Positions 40,648 to 49,869 of a DNA stretch of 64,000 nt are shown here, one piece after another. The stretch is taken from positions 496,001 to 560,000 of the forward strand of contig NZ_JBHTAA010000001.1 of NCBI RefSeq assembly GCF_042663225.1, read 5' to 3'. The position numbers and the translations under genes are program-made. Position 1 is the first letter of the stretch, and every line of letters starts with the position of its first letter. Below the pieces are notes generated by a model. It was not told the origin of the DNA. It did not search any database and saw only the letters and a list, made by a program, of their open reading frames with translations. This DNA comes from Haloferax namakaokahaiae (GTDB lineage: Archaea > Halobacteriota > Halobacteria > Halobacteriales > Haloferacaceae).

Positions 40648-42873
40648 ATGAACGAAGTCCAACTCGAAGTGGCGAAAGCGTACCCGAACGACTCGGGTCG
40701 CGGTATCGCCCGTCTTGACCCGGACACCCTACTCCATCTCAAGCTCTCGCCGGGAGACATTATCGAGATTGAAGGAGGGAAGAAGACCGCCGCCAAAGTG
40801 TGGCGCGCAGACCGGCAAGACTGGAATACGGATACGGTCCGCATCGACGGGTTCACGCGACAGAACGCCGACGTCGGTATCGGCGAGCGCGTGACCATCC
40901 GAAAAGCCGAGGCTAAGAAGGCCGACCGACTCGTGCTGGCACCGCCCGAAGAGGCGAGCGTCCAGTTCGGTTCGGACGCCGCCGGCATGGTCAAACGGCA
41001 GATTCTGAAACGACCCGTGGTCGAACGCGACATCGTCCCGGTGATGTCGAGTACGAACCACCCATTCATGCGGTCGCCCGGGCAGGCGATTCCGCTCATC
41101 GCAGTCGAATCGAAGCCCGAAGGCGTCGTCCTCGTCACCGAGGACACCGACGTCGAACTCCGCGAAGAGCCGATTTCGGGGTTCGAAAAGACCGGCAGCG
41201 GCATCACCTACGAGGACATCGGTGGGCTGACCAACGAGATTCAGCGCGTCCGCGAGATGGTCGAACTGCCGATGAAGCACCCGCAAATCTTCAAAAAACT
41301 CGGCATCGAACCGCCGCAAGGGGTGCTGCTGCACGGCCCGCCGGGTACCGGGAAGACCCTGCTCGCGCGCGCCGTCGCCAACGAAACCTCGGCCAGTTTC
41401 TTCTCTATCGCTGGCCCGGAGATTATCTCTAAATACTACGGTGAGTCGGAACAGCAACTCCGCGAAATCTTCGAGGACGCGAAAGAGGAGTCGCCGAGTA
41501 TCATCTTCATCGACGAACTCGACTCCATCGCGCCCAAGCGCGAAGACGTAACCGGCGAAGTCGAACGCCGCGTCGTCGCCCAGTTGCTGACGATGATGGA
41601 CGGCCTCGAAGCCCGCGGTCAGGTCATCGTCATCGCGGCGACGAACCGCGTCGATTCGGTGGACCCCGCGCTCCGTCGTCCCGGCCGGTTCGACCGCGAA
41701 ATCGAAATCGGCGTCCCGGACGAGGAAGGCCGCAAAGAGGTCCTGCAAATCCACACCCGCGGCATGCCGCTGTCGGACGACGTGGACCTCGACGTGCTCG
41801 CCGACGACACCCACGGCTTCGTCGGTGCCGACATCGAGGCGCTGACCAAAGAGGCCGCGATGAAGGCACTGCGCAGGTACCTGCCCGAAATCGACCTCGA
41901 CCGCGAGGACATCCCACCGAGTCTCATCGACCGGATGGTGGTCAAGCGCGAGGACTTCAACGGCGCGCTCGGCGAGGTCGAACCGAGCGCCATGCGCGAG
42001 GTGCTCGTCGAGATTCCGAAGGTCACGTGGAACGACGTGGGCGGACTCGAAGACCCGAAACAGAAGGTCAAAGAGAGCGTCGAGTGGCCGCTCACGTCGC
42101 CCCAGAAATTCTCTCGAATGGGTATCGAGCCGCCGAAGGGCGTCCTCCTGTACGGGCCGCCCGGGACGGGGAAGACCCTCATCGCCAAGGCCGTCGCCAA
42201 CGAGACGAACGCCAACTTCATCTCGGTTCGCGGCCCGCAACTCCTCTCGAAGTGGGTCGGCGAGTCCGAGAAGGCGATTCGCCAGACGTTCCGCAAGGCG
42301 CGACAGGTCTCACCGACGATCATCTTCTTCGATGAGTTGGACGCCCTCGCGCCCGCCCGCGGCAACGACATGGGCAACAACGTCTCCGAGCGCGTCGTCA
42401 ACCAACTCCTGACCGAGTTGGATGGCTTGGAAGACGCAGGGAACGTCATGGTCATCGCGGCGACGAACCGCCCCGATATGATAGACCCAGCGCTCATCCG
42501 CTCGGGTCGCTTCGACCGCCTGGTGCTCATCGGCCAACCCTCCGAGGAGGGCCGCGAGCAGATTCTCGACATCCACACCCAGCAAAGCCCGCTGGCTCCC
42601 GACGTGAGCCTCCGCGAAATCGCCGAGATTACGGACGGCTACGTCGGTTCGGACCTCGAATCCATCTGCCGCGAGGCCGCAATCGAGGCGCTCCGCGAGA
42701 ACGACAGCGCCGAGGAAATCGAGATGCGTCACTTCCGGAAGGCGATGGAGTCGGTCCGGCCGACCATCACCGAGGACCTGATGAGCTACTACGAACAGAT
42801 TCAAGACCAGTTCAAAGGCGGTGCCCGCGAGGGCTTCACCGACACCCGCGACGGTCGTCTCGGCTTCCAGTAA
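40648..42873 (+). CDS. cdc48: AAA ATPase Cdc48/VAT
   Basis: The 741-residue protein is full length. It has an N domain (residues 1-190, starting EVQLEVAKAYPNDSGRGIAR) and D1 and D2 AAA modules. Walker A motifs GPPGTGKT occur at residues 230-237 and 503-510, with Walker B FIDELDSIAP and FFDELDALAP. The second-region motifs ATNRVDSVDPALRRPGRFDR and ATNRPDMIDPALIRSGRFDR carry the arginine fingers. It unfolds proteins in the cytoplasm, probably feeding the proteasome. It is monocistronic; TTTTTT at 42898-42903 is the likely terminator. Confidence 0.97.
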   Translation: MNEVQLEVAKAYPNDSGRGIARLDPDTLLHLKLSPGDIIEIEGGKKTAAKVWRADRQDWNTDTVRIDGFTRQNADVGIGERVTIRKAEAKKADRLVLAPPEEASVQFGSDAAGMVKRQILKRPVVERDIVPVMSSTNHPFMRSPGQAIPLIAVESKPEGVVLVTEDTDVELREEPISGFEKTGSGITYEDIGGLTNEIQRVREMVELPMKHPQIFKKLGIEPPQGVLLHGPPGTGKTLLARAVANETSASFFSIAGPEIISKYYGESEQQLREIFEDAKEESPSIIFIDELDSIAPKREDVTGEVERRVVAQLLTMMDGLEARGQVIVIAATNRVDSVDPALRRPGRFDREIEIGVPDEEGRKEVLQIHTRGMPLSDDVDLDVLADDTHGFVGADIEALTKEAAMKALRRYLPEIDLDREDIPPSLIDRMVVKREDFNGALGEVEPSAMREVLVEIPKVTWNDVGGLEDPKQKVKESVEWPLTSPQKFSRMGIEPPKGVLLYGPPGTGKTLIAKAVANETNANFISVRGPQLLSKWVGESEKAIRQTFRKARQVSPTIIFFDELDALAPARGNDMGNNVSERVVNQLLTELDGLEDAGNVMVIAATNRPDMIDPALIRSGRFDRLVLIGQPSEEGREQILDIHTQQSPLAPDVSLREIAEITDGYVGSDLESICREAAIEALRENDSAEEIEMRHFRKAMESVRPTITEDLMSYYEQIQDQFKGGAREGFTDTRDGRLGFQ

Positions 42874-42897
42874 GTCGATTCGGGCCGTCGCTATCGA

Positions 42898-42903
42898 TTT
42901 TTT
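42898..42903 (+). terminator. T-run terminator of cdc48
   Basis: Six T residues follow 24 bases after the cdc48 stop, as expected for archaeal termination. Confidence 0.5.
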
Positions 42904-42957
42904 AACGCTCGACTGGAGAGCGGTGTGCGTCTCGAACGAAAACTGCAGAAAGAAGGC

Positions 42958-43638
42958 TTAGAACAACAGCGCGTCGTCGTTGTCGAGCATGTAGAGCGTC
43001 CGCGCGGCGATGTTGACCGCGTGGTCGCCGATGCGTTCGAGGTCACGAACCGTGAGCAGGAGTCGGCGCACGTCCACGAGGAACTCTTCCATGTCGATGT
43101 CGCCGTCGCCCTCGAAGTCGTCGCTGGTCATGATGTCGCGGACGATGGTCTCGGAGGCAACGTCACACATGTCGTCGAGGTCGTCGTCGCGGTCGGCGAC
43201 CGAGAAACACAGGTCCGAATCCTCTGCGTCGTAGGCGTCCATCGACTGGTCCACCATGTCGAGGGCGGCATCGCCGATGCGCTGGATATCGACTTCGGTG
43301 TAGAGGTCGCTCTCGGCGTCGATGGCGTACTGTGCGAGGTTGGTTGCGAGGTCACCGATGCGTTCGAGGTCGGTGATGATTTTGAACGACGAGGCGATGA
43401 ATCGCAGGTCGCTCGCAACGGGTTGCTGCAGGGCGATGAGGTCGATGCAGTCCTTTTCGAGGTCGAGGTAGATGCGGTTGATCTCGTGGTCGCCCTCGAT
43501 GACTTGCCGCGCTTGTGCTTCGTCTTTGTCTTCGAGCGCCGAAAGCGCCTCGCGGACGCGCTCTGCGACGAGTTCGCTGAGGTAGAGGACGTCCTCCCGG
43601 AGTTCCTGGAGGCTCTTTTGGTAGCTTTGTCGGGACAT
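42958..43638 (-). CDS. phoU: Phosphate signalling protein PhoU
   Basis: The 226-residue helical protein has two three-helix PhoU repeats. Each carries the metal-binding E/D-x-x-R-I-G-D motif: TDLERIGDLATNLA at about residues 90-103 and RDLERIGDHAVNIA at about 200-213. PhoU represses the Pst transporter and its kinase signalling when phosphate is plentiful; in archaea the signalling partner is uncertain. It lies 141 bases beyond the pstB 3' end and points the same way as the pst operon, with an AT-rich possible promoter of its own (ACTATTTATTTAC near 43699-43711). Confidence 0.95.
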   Translation of the reverse strand: MSRQSYQKSLQELREDVLYLSELVAERVREALSALEDKDEAQARQVIEGDHEINRIYLDLEKDCIDLIALQQPVASDLRFIASSFKIITDLERIGDLATNLAQYAIDAESDLYTEVDIQRIGDAALDMVDQSMDAYDAEDSDLCFSVADRDDDLDDMCDVASETIVRDIMTSDDFEGDGDIDMEEFLVDVRRLLLTVRDLERIGDHAVNIAARTLYMLDNDDALLF

Positions 43639-43779
43639 GTCTCGTAGTGCGCGCTTGTTCGGCTAAAAGGTTACCCTTGACTACCTATTGCTATGTAGGA
43701 CTATTTATTTACAAGAGATGTCGATTCGGTAGTCACTCCAGAATACGAGTACGTCGGGCGAAAAGAGCCGTTTCGAACC

Positions 43780-44661
43780 TTACCCGAACTTGCCCGTGAT
43801 GTAGTCTTCGACGCGTTGACTCTCGGGGTTCTCGAAGATTTTCTGCGTGTCGTCGAACTCGACGAGTTCGCCGCCGGTGAGGAACACCGCGGTCTTATCG
43901 GAGATACGCGCGGCCTGTTGCATGTTGTGGGTGACGATGATGACCGTGTAGTCCTCGGCGAGTTCCTCGACGAGGTCCTCGATTTGCGAGGTTGCGACGG
44001 GGTCCAGCGCCGACGCCGGCTCGTCCATCAGGATCACTTCCGGGTCGGGTGCAATCGCGCGAGCGATGCAGAGGCGCTGTTGTTGGCCGCCGGAGAGTTC
44101 GAGACCTGATTCGTCGAGGCGGTCCTTGACCTCGTCCCAGAGTGCGGCCCGCTTGAGCGAGCGCTCGACGATTTCGTCGTGGTCACCCTCGATGTTCTGG
44201 ATGTTCAGGCCGTAGGCGACGTTGTCGTAGATGCTCTTCGGGAAGGGGTTGGGCTTCTGGAAGACCATCCCGACGCGACGACGGAGTGCCACGGGGTCAA
44301 CGTCGTCGTCGTAGACGTTTTTACCCCGAATCGAGAGTTCGCCCTCGACGCGGGCGCTATCGATGAGGTCGTTCATCCGGTTGATACACCGGAGGAACGT
44401 AGACTTCCCACACCCCGACGGTCCCACCATCGCGGTCACGCTGTTCTCGGGGATGTCCATCGTGATATCGTGCAACGCCTGGTCCGAACCGTACCACACG
44501 TTGACGTTGCGTGAGCGAACGATGGTGTCTCGGTCGGTCAAATCGAGCGATTCGGACATGCCATCGGTCACGTCGGTTTCGATGAGCATGTCGTCCGTCG
44601 TCGGGTCCTGTGTATTGTTCATTTGAGACGGTTCAGACTTCGATTGGTTGTTTTGGCTCAT
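43780..44661 (-). CDS. pstB: Phosphate ABC transporter ATPase
   Basis: The 293-residue ATPase has Walker A GPSGCGKST (residues 80-88), signature LSGGQQQRL, Walker B VILMDEPAS and the PstB block VGMVFQKPNPFPKSIYDNVA. An N-terminal extension of about 45 acidic, Gln/Asn-rich residues is typical of haloarchaeal PstB; internal Met codons (14, 25, 35) are alternative starts. It energises phosphate import by PstC/PstA. It follows pstA with 10 bases between. Confidence 0.96.
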   Translation of the reverse strand: MSQNNQSKSEPSQMNNTQDPTTDDMLIETDVTDGMSESLDLTDRDTIVRSRNVNVWYGSDQALHDITMDIPENSVTAMVGPSGCGKSTFLRCINRMNDLIDSARVEGELSIRGKNVYDDDVDPVALRRRVGMVFQKPNPFPKSIYDNVAYGLNIQNIEGDHDEIVERSLKRAALWDEVKDRLDESGLELSGGQQQRLCIARAIAPDPEVILMDEPASALDPVATSQIEDLVEELAEDYTVIIVTHNMQQAARISDKTAVFLTGGELVEFDDTQKIFENPESQRVEDYITGKFG

Positions 44662-44671
44662 AATCGTGTTG

Positions 44672-46327
44672 TTAGCTTTCGCGTTCGTACTTGTTGCGCA
44701 GGACGATTGCGACCGAGTTCATCGCCAGAAGCACCGCGAGGAGGACGACCACACCGGCCGGGACGGCCTTCGTGTAGAAGTCCTCGCTGGCGAAGAGACT
44801 CGACCACGCGTACACTTGCAGCGGCATCGCGCTCACCTTCGACGAGAGTTCCGTCGGGAGGTTGAACAGGACGTTCGGCGCACCGATCATGATGAGCGGT
44901 GCGGTCTCGCCGATAGCGCGACCCAGTGCGAGAATCGTCCCGGTGAGGATACCGGGGAACGACTCGGGGAGCACGACGTTGCGAACGGTCTGCCAGCGCG
45001 TCGCGCCCATCCCGTAGGACGCCTGCCGGAGGTCGTTCGGGACCGACCGAATCGCCTCGCGCGAGGAGATGATGACGATGGGCAGGATGAGCAGCGAGAG
45101 CGTCGCCCCGCCGATGAGCACCGTCCCGGTTGGCTGGCCGAGGTAGTTGACGAACACACCCAGTCCGAGCAACCCGTAGACGACGGAGGGGACGCCAGCG
45201 AGATTCGAGATGTTGACGTCGATAAAGCGGGTGAACTTGTTGTTCGGGGCGTACTCTTCGAGGTAGACGGCGGCACCGACGCCGACCGGGAACGACATCG
45301 CAGCGACCGTACACATCAGGAGAATCGAGCCACCGATTGCGGGGTAGAGACCGGCGTTCTCCGCGCTCCCGCTGTGTGCGCTGGTGAGGAACTGCCAATC
45401 GACCCACGACTGCGGACCGGCGAAGCCGAGGGTGTTGACGACGAACGCGCCGAGGAGCGTGCCGCCGAGGACGACGGCGACGAACACTAACCCAGTGCGG
45501 TCTTCTTCGTTCGTCAGTGCGTTCCCACCGGCGTACGCCGCGGTCGGGAGGAGCGAGACGGAGGTGATAGTCGCCATCGCCACCGCGCCAAAGCCGGTCA
45601 TCGACCCGACGAGTGCACCCACCGCGGTCAGAACGAACGTGGCCACACCGACGGCGAGTCCGGTCTTGTCGCCGCGGATGTCACCGAAGTACTGGCCGAT
45701 GACGACGGCGGCGGTCCCGCCGAGCATGAGCGAGACCATCACCCACGGCGTCGGAACGACCGGGAGGGATTGGACGAGGTCGGCGACGCTCGGGATAATC
45801 GATGGCAAGCCGAGCGTCGAGCCGATGAAACCGGGGAAGCCGAACAGCGAGAGGTAGAACAGCGCACCGGTCAGACCGACGCGCGCGCCGAACGGAATCT
45901 GCCGGTCGTACTTCGTGAGTCCGACCACGACGAGGGCGGGGAGCACGAACGCCACGACGAACGAGAAAGCCACCAGCGGCGGGATGATGTCGATGAGGAC
46001 GAGCGCCAAGCCGCTGGCGAACATGAGCGAGACGACGAGCATGCCGATGACCATGCCGCCGAACGAGAGCGCGCTCTTGTTGCGCTGGTACAGATACCCT
46101 CCAGCGAGCACCGTCGGGACGACGAGCGTGACGAAGAACGTCAGGTGCCAGGCGGGGTCCGCGGTGAACGGTTGGAGCGCGTCGTTGGCGACGTAGACGA
46201 GCAGTACCGCGAGCGTGACGATGCCGAACATCGTCGCCGCCATGAGCAGGTAGCGGAAGATGGTTCCGGTCGTGCGGCTCACTTGGCCGAACCCGGAGAT
46301 AGTTCGCGGGTCGTTCTCGGTCGCCAT
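44672..46327 (-). CDS. pstA: Phosphate ABC transporter permease PstA
   Basis: The 551-residue permease is longer than the usual 290 or so. The first roughly 260 residues hold about seven extra hydrophobic helices. The conserved PstA permease domain follows at about 260-551, with EYAPNNKFTRFIDVNISNLA and the EAA-type loop QASYGMGATRWQTVRNVVLP that docks the ATPase. Long PstA forms of this type are common in haloarchaea. Start ATG 46327 directly abuts the pstC stop. It forms the membrane channel with PstC. Confidence 0.95.
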   Translation of the reverse strand: MATENDPRTISGFGQVSRTTGTIFRYLLMAATMFGIVTLAVLLVYVANDALQPFTADPAWHLTFFVTLVVPTVLAGGYLYQRNKSALSFGGMVIGMLVVSLMFASGLALVLIDIIPPLVAFSFVVAFVLPALVVVGLTKYDRQIPFGARVGLTGALFYLSLFGFPGFIGSTLGLPSIIPSVADLVQSLPVVPTPWVMVSLMLGGTAAVVIGQYFGDIRGDKTGLAVGVATFVLTAVGALVGSMTGFGAVAMATITSVSLLPTAAYAGGNALTNEEDRTGLVFVAVVLGGTLLGAFVVNTLGFAGPQSWVDWQFLTSAHSGSAENAGLYPAIGGSILLMCTVAAMSFPVGVGAAVYLEEYAPNNKFTRFIDVNISNLAGVPSVVYGLLGLGVFVNYLGQPTGTVLIGGATLSLLILPIVIISSREAIRSVPNDLRQASYGMGATRWQTVRNVVLPESFPGILTGTILALGRAIGETAPLIMIGAPNVLFNLPTELSSKVSAMPLQVYAWSSLFASEDFYTKAVPAGVVVLLAVLLAMNSVAIVLRNKYERES

Positions 46328-47287
46328 TTAGTAGACCTCCCGATACTTCTGTGCGACGTAGTCGCTGATGATGTTCATGACGAGTGTGATGAAGAACAGC
46401 ACGAGACCGATAGCGAACAGACTGCGGTAGGCCAGGCCACCGCCGGTGATGTCACCGGTGAGCAGTTGGACCATCGCGGCGGTCATCGGCAGGGCACCTT
46501 CGAGGTACGACGCCGGGTTGAGAGGGTTGAGGAACTTCGCTTGTGCCCCTGCGGCGACGGTGACGGCCATCGTCTCGCCGATCGCCCGCGAGAGCGCGAG
46601 GATGAACGACGAGAAGATGCCGGAGAGCGCCGCGGGCACGACGATGCCGGTGGACACGTCGAACTTGGTCGCACCCATGCCGTAGCCCGCCTGCCGGAGT
46701 TCGTCCGGGACGGCGGACATCGCGTCTTCACTGATGGAGGCGACCATCGGGATGATCATGATGCCGACGACGATGCTCGCCGAGAGCAGGTTGAACGTCC
46801 CGATCGAGGGGATCACCGTCTCGATGGCGGGCGTGATGTAGATGAGCGCGAAGAAACCGTAGACGACGGTCGGAACGCCCGCGAGGATTTCGAGGGCGGG
46901 TTTGAGAACCGACCGCGCTTGCGCGCTCGCGTACTCACTCAGGTAAATCGCGGTGGCGACTCCGAGCGGGAGTGCGATGATTGCCGAACCGATGGTGATC
47001 ATCAACGTCGCCGAGACGAGCGACAGCACACCGAACTCTTGGCTATGGATTTGCCACGTCGTCCCGGTGAGGAAATCGACGAGCGATGCTGTTTGACCTT
47101 CGACACCCATCAGCGACGCGGTGATAGTGAAGAACTTCGCCGCTTCGGTGACGAGGAGTACGACGATACTGATGGTCGTCACGACGGACAGCGCCGCACA
47201 CAGGAAGAAGAACGACCGTGTCAGTAACTCCCGCGGAGAGTTCTCCGTTCGCCGCGTGAAGTCGGTAGCCGGGTCATCTGTACTCAT
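46328..47287 (-). CDS. pstC: Phosphate ABC transporter permease PstC
   Basis: The 319-residue permease has about seven helices. The family blocks LPLGVATAIYLSEYA and GVPTVVYGFFAL are present, as is the ATPase-docking loop QAGYGMGATKFDVSTGIVVP (about residues 196-215). The N-terminal 30 residues are cytoplasmic (RRTENSPRELLTRS). It pairs with PstA to move phosphate handed over by PstS. The stop abuts pstA, and the start is 62 bases after pstS, a gap that may allow processing or partial termination so that PstS is made in excess. Confidence 0.95.
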   Translation of the reverse strand: MSTDDPATDFTRRTENSPRELLTRSFFFLCAALSVVTTISIVVLLVTEAAKFFTITASLMGVEGQTASLVDFLTGTTWQIHSQEFGVLSLVSATLMITIGSAIIALPLGVATAIYLSEYASAQARSVLKPALEILAGVPTVVYGFFALIYITPAIETVIPSIGTFNLLSASIVVGIMIIPMVASISEDAMSAVPDELRQAGYGMGATKFDVSTGIVVPAALSGIFSSFILALSRAIGETMAVTVAAGAQAKFLNPLNPASYLEGALPMTAAMVQLLTGDITGGGLAYRSLFAIGLVLFFITLVMNIISDYVAQKYREVY

Positions 47288-47349
47288 TGGATAGTATGAA
47301 TCGTGGGGTATGAAAAAACGCTTCGTTACTCTATTCTGCCGTTAGGAGC

Positions 47350-48402
47350 CTAGTTGGCCTCTTCGATTGCCGAATTGAGTTTGTCGAGCATCTCCTGTTG
47401 TTCCTCTTCGCCGAGCGGGACGTACCCGACTTCGTCGGCGACGATTTCCTTGCTGGTGGAGTTCTCCATCCAGTAGGTTGCGAACTCGGCGACGTGTTCG
47501 TTGGCGAGCGATTCCTTCGCGGGGTACGTGAAGAGCGGGCGCGAGAGGGGGTTGTACTCGCCGGAGAGTGCGGTGTCGAGCGACGGTTCGACGAAGTTGC
47601 CCTCGTCGTTCTCGATGGCGACCGCCTGCACGGCGTCCGTGTTCTCGCTGTAGTACGCGAATCCCATGTAGCCGATGGCGAACTCGGAGCCTTCGACGCC
47701 CTGGATGATGGTGCGGTCCTGTTCGGTCGCGGAGTAGTCCTGGCGGTGGCCCGGACCTTCCTCGCCGATGATTGCCTCGATGAAGTAGTCGTACGTTCCG
47801 GACGCGTCAGTGGGACCGAAGATTTCGATTGGCTCTTCGGGCCACTCGGAGTTGACGTCGGACCACATTTCGGGCTGTTCCTCGGCCGAGAAGATGGTCT
47901 TGAGTTGCTCGACGGTGAGACCCTCGCCGATGAAGTCGTTGTCGTTGTTGACGATGACCGTCAGCGCGTCGGTTGCGACCTTGAGTTCGACGGGCGTGAC
48001 GTCGCTGCTCGAACACTGGTCGGCTTCTTCGGGCTTGATTGGGCGCGACGCGTTGTTGAAGTCCGTCTGTCCGGTACAGAAGTAGTTGGCGAAGCCGCCA
48101 CCGGAGCCAGTGGACTGGATGTTGATGCTGACTTCCGAGTGTTCGGACTGGAAGCGCTCTGCCATCGCGGTGGCGAGCGGGAACACCGTCGAGGAACCGG
48201 CGATGTTGATTTCGCCGGAGAGTCCTTCGGAGTCGGAACCGGAGTCCTCGGAGTCGCCGCCGTCCGAGCCGCCCGATTCGCCACCGTCCGAACCGCCGGT
48301 GTTGCTCTCGGTACAGCCGGCGAGACCAGCAACGCCAACTGCACCAGAAGCGATCAGGAACTTACGTCGGGACAGGACATCGTCCGTTTTACGCGTCATC
48401 AA
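47350..48402 (-). CDS. pstS: Phosphate-binding lipoprotein PstS
   Basis: The 350-residue protein has a Tat signal (SRRKFLIASG, residues 11-20) and lipobox LAGC ending at Cys30. An acidic Gly/Ser/Asp linker follows (about 31-60), then the PBP-like phosphate-binding fold. INIAGSSTVFPLATAMAERF and STGSGGGFANYFCTG supply Ser/Thr and main-chain ligands, and GPTDASGTYDYF the second lobe. The start could be ATG 48402 or the adjacent ATG 48399. It heads pstS-C-A-B and is divergent from an AbrB-PhoU regulator across 339 bases. Confidence 0.95.
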   Translation of the reverse strand: MMTRKTDDVLSRRKFLIASGAVGVAGLAGCTESNTGGSDGGESGGSDGGDSEDSGSDSEGLSGEINIAGSSTVFPLATAMAERFQSEHSEVSINIQSTGSGGGFANYFCTGQTDFNNASRPIKPEEADQCSSSDVTPVELKVATDALTVIVNNDNDFIGEGLTVEQLKTIFSAEEQPEMWSDVNSEWPEEPIEIFGPTDASGTYDYFIEAIIGEEGPGHRQDYSATEQDRTIIQGVEGSEFAIGYMGFAYYSENTDAVQAVAIENDEGNFVEPSLDTALSGEYNPLSRPLFTYPAKESLANEHVAEFATYWMENSTSKEIVADEVGYVPLGEEEQQEMLDKLNSAIEEAN

Positions 48403-48442
48403 CTTTCAGGAGCCGAGTTACGGGTAAATACCCTGCTATGAC

Positions 48443-48452
48443 AAATATATAG
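48443..48452 (-). promoter_or_regulatory. TATA box of the pst operon
   Basis: AAATATATAG lies about 45 bases upstream of the pstS start on the minus strand. It predicts a short leader of about 20 bases. Confidence 0.55.
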
Positions 48453-48636
48453 TCGTACATGGTGGTATGTTTTCAGACAAAGTGCCCCCAGACCCCCGAT
48501 ACCAGTCACTTCGAGATGAGCACGAGTCTCTAAATTCGTGCAGCATGTGAACGAATGACTAACTGAGGGTTCTCTATTGTCCCTCACGAGAGGATACATA
48601 CATCCGCGAAAATCGTCCATAACCACGCCCGTGTGT

Positions 48637-48652
48637 AGAGAGATATCTCTCT
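48637..48652. promoter_or_regulatory. Perfect 16-bp palindrome, candidate operator
   Basis: AGAGAGATATCTCTCT is fully self-complementary. It lies about 40 bases upstream of the TATA box of the AbrB-PhoU gene and about 185 bases from the pst TATA box. It is a candidate site for that regulator. Confidence 0.55.
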
Positions 48653-48692
48653 CGTTCCAGTTCTACCGTTCAATGTGGAAAGTAGCAACCCA

Positions 48693-48700
48693 TTATATAG
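48693..48700 (+). promoter_or_regulatory. TATA box of the AbrB-PhoU gene
   Basis: TTATATAG lies about 45 bases before ATG 48742, predicting a leader of about 20 bases. Confidence 0.55.
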
Positions 48701-48741
48701 TGATAGACAGATTTATTGTGGAAAGGTGTTCACAAAGTGGT

Positions 48742-49743
48742 ATGGTCGAAACCCGAAAGGTGCAGGTCACCGGTGGCTCGACGTACACAGTCTCTATTCC
48801 GAAAGGCTGGGCCACCGAGAACGGAATCTCAGCCGGGAGTGAAGTCGAATTCTACCCGGAAGGCGATTCGCTGTTTTTGACCCCTCGCACCGAAGAGGAG
48901 CGAACCGAGGGCACCCTCGAAATCACGAACCTCGAGGGCGACGAACTCACGCGCGCGGTGATGACGATGTACGTGAGCGGCTTCGACATCATCTCGCTGG
49001 AGAGTTCGCGCATCAGCACCGACCAGCGACGCACGATTCGAGAGGCGACTCAGAGCCTCGTCGGTCTCGAAGTCCTCGAAGAGACCCGCGACCGAGTCGT
49101 CATCCGCGACCTGCTCGACTCCTCTGAACTCTCGATTCACAACGCGGTCACGCGCATGCGCCTCATCGCCATGTCCATGCTCGAAGACGCCATCAGCGCG
49201 CTCGCCGAGTTGGACGAGGACATGGCCCGCGACGTCATCCAGCGCGACGACGACGTGGACCGCCTCTGGATGGTCGTCTCGCGCATCTTCCGTGCGACTC
49301 TCCGAACCCCGAAGGCGGCCGAAGAACTCGGCCTGCCGCGCGAGGTCTGTTTCGACTACCAGTCGGCCGCCCGCCAACTCGAACGCATCGGCGACCACGC
49401 GACCAAGATTGCCCACCTGACGCTCAACTTCGAGCAACCGGTCAGCGAGGAAATCATCGAGGCAATTGAAGACCTGTTCGCCGAGGCGCAGACCGTCGTC
49501 AACGGCGGCATGGACGCGCTCTTCGCCGACGACAGCGCCGAGGCGACGCGACTGGCCAACGAGTCGCGCGAGTCGGTGCAGGTCATCGACGAGCGCGCTC
49601 GCGCCATCGACGAACTCCTCCGTGACCTCGACCCCGCCCGCGCGCAACTGCTCGGACTCATCGTGGACTCCGTCTCGCGTGCGGCCGACTACGGTGGCAA
49701 CATCGCCGAGACGGCGCTCCAGAAGGCCGCCCCAACGCCCTGA
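48742..49743 (+). CDS. PhoU-domain transcriptional regulator with AbrB-like DNA-binding domain
   Basis: The 333-residue protein starts at the ATG at 48742; residues upstream in frame are promoter DNA. Residues 1-50 form a SpoVT/AbrB swapped-hairpin domain (VQVTGGSTYTVSIPKGWATE, then GSEVEFYPEGDSLFLTP). Helical PhoU-type repeats follow (about 70-325) with ARQLERIGDHATKIA carrying the metal-binding motif. The combination suggests a DNA-binding sensor of phosphate status acting on the divergent pst operon. It is 339 bases from pstS. The PhoU proper at 42958 lacks the DNA-binding part. Confidence 0.88.
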   Translation: MVETRKVQVTGGSTYTVSIPKGWATENGISAGSEVEFYPEGDSLFLTPRTEEERTEGTLEITNLEGDELTRAVMTMYVSGFDIISLESSRISTDQRRTIREATQSLVGLEVLEETRDRVVIRDLLDSSELSIHNAVTRMRLIAMSMLEDAISALAELDEDMARDVIQRDDDVDRLWMVVSRIFRATLRTPKAAEELGLPREVCFDYQSAARQLERIGDHATKIAHLTLNFEQPVSEEIIEAIEDLFAEAQTVVNGGMDALFADDSAEATRLANESRESVQVIDERARAIDELLRDLDPARAQLLGLIVDSVSRAADYGGNIAETALQKAAPTP

Positions 49744-49869
49744 ACGCGGTTTCGACTCCGTTCTCTCGTTTTCGACTCTTACTTTCGTTCGTCTTCTCGC
49801 GCGAGCGATGGCTCTCGCTCTGAAAACGAGTCGTCGGTGCCACGTCAAATCGACGTGGCGAGAGAGAAT

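Larger units (their letters stand above)
48403..48741. promoter_or_regulatory. Divergent control region pstS / AbrB-PhoU regulator
   Basis: The 339 bases contain TATA boxes for both genes and a perfect 16-base palindrome at 48637-48652. No gene is supported. Phosphate-dependent control is expected from the neighbours. Confidence 0.6.
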
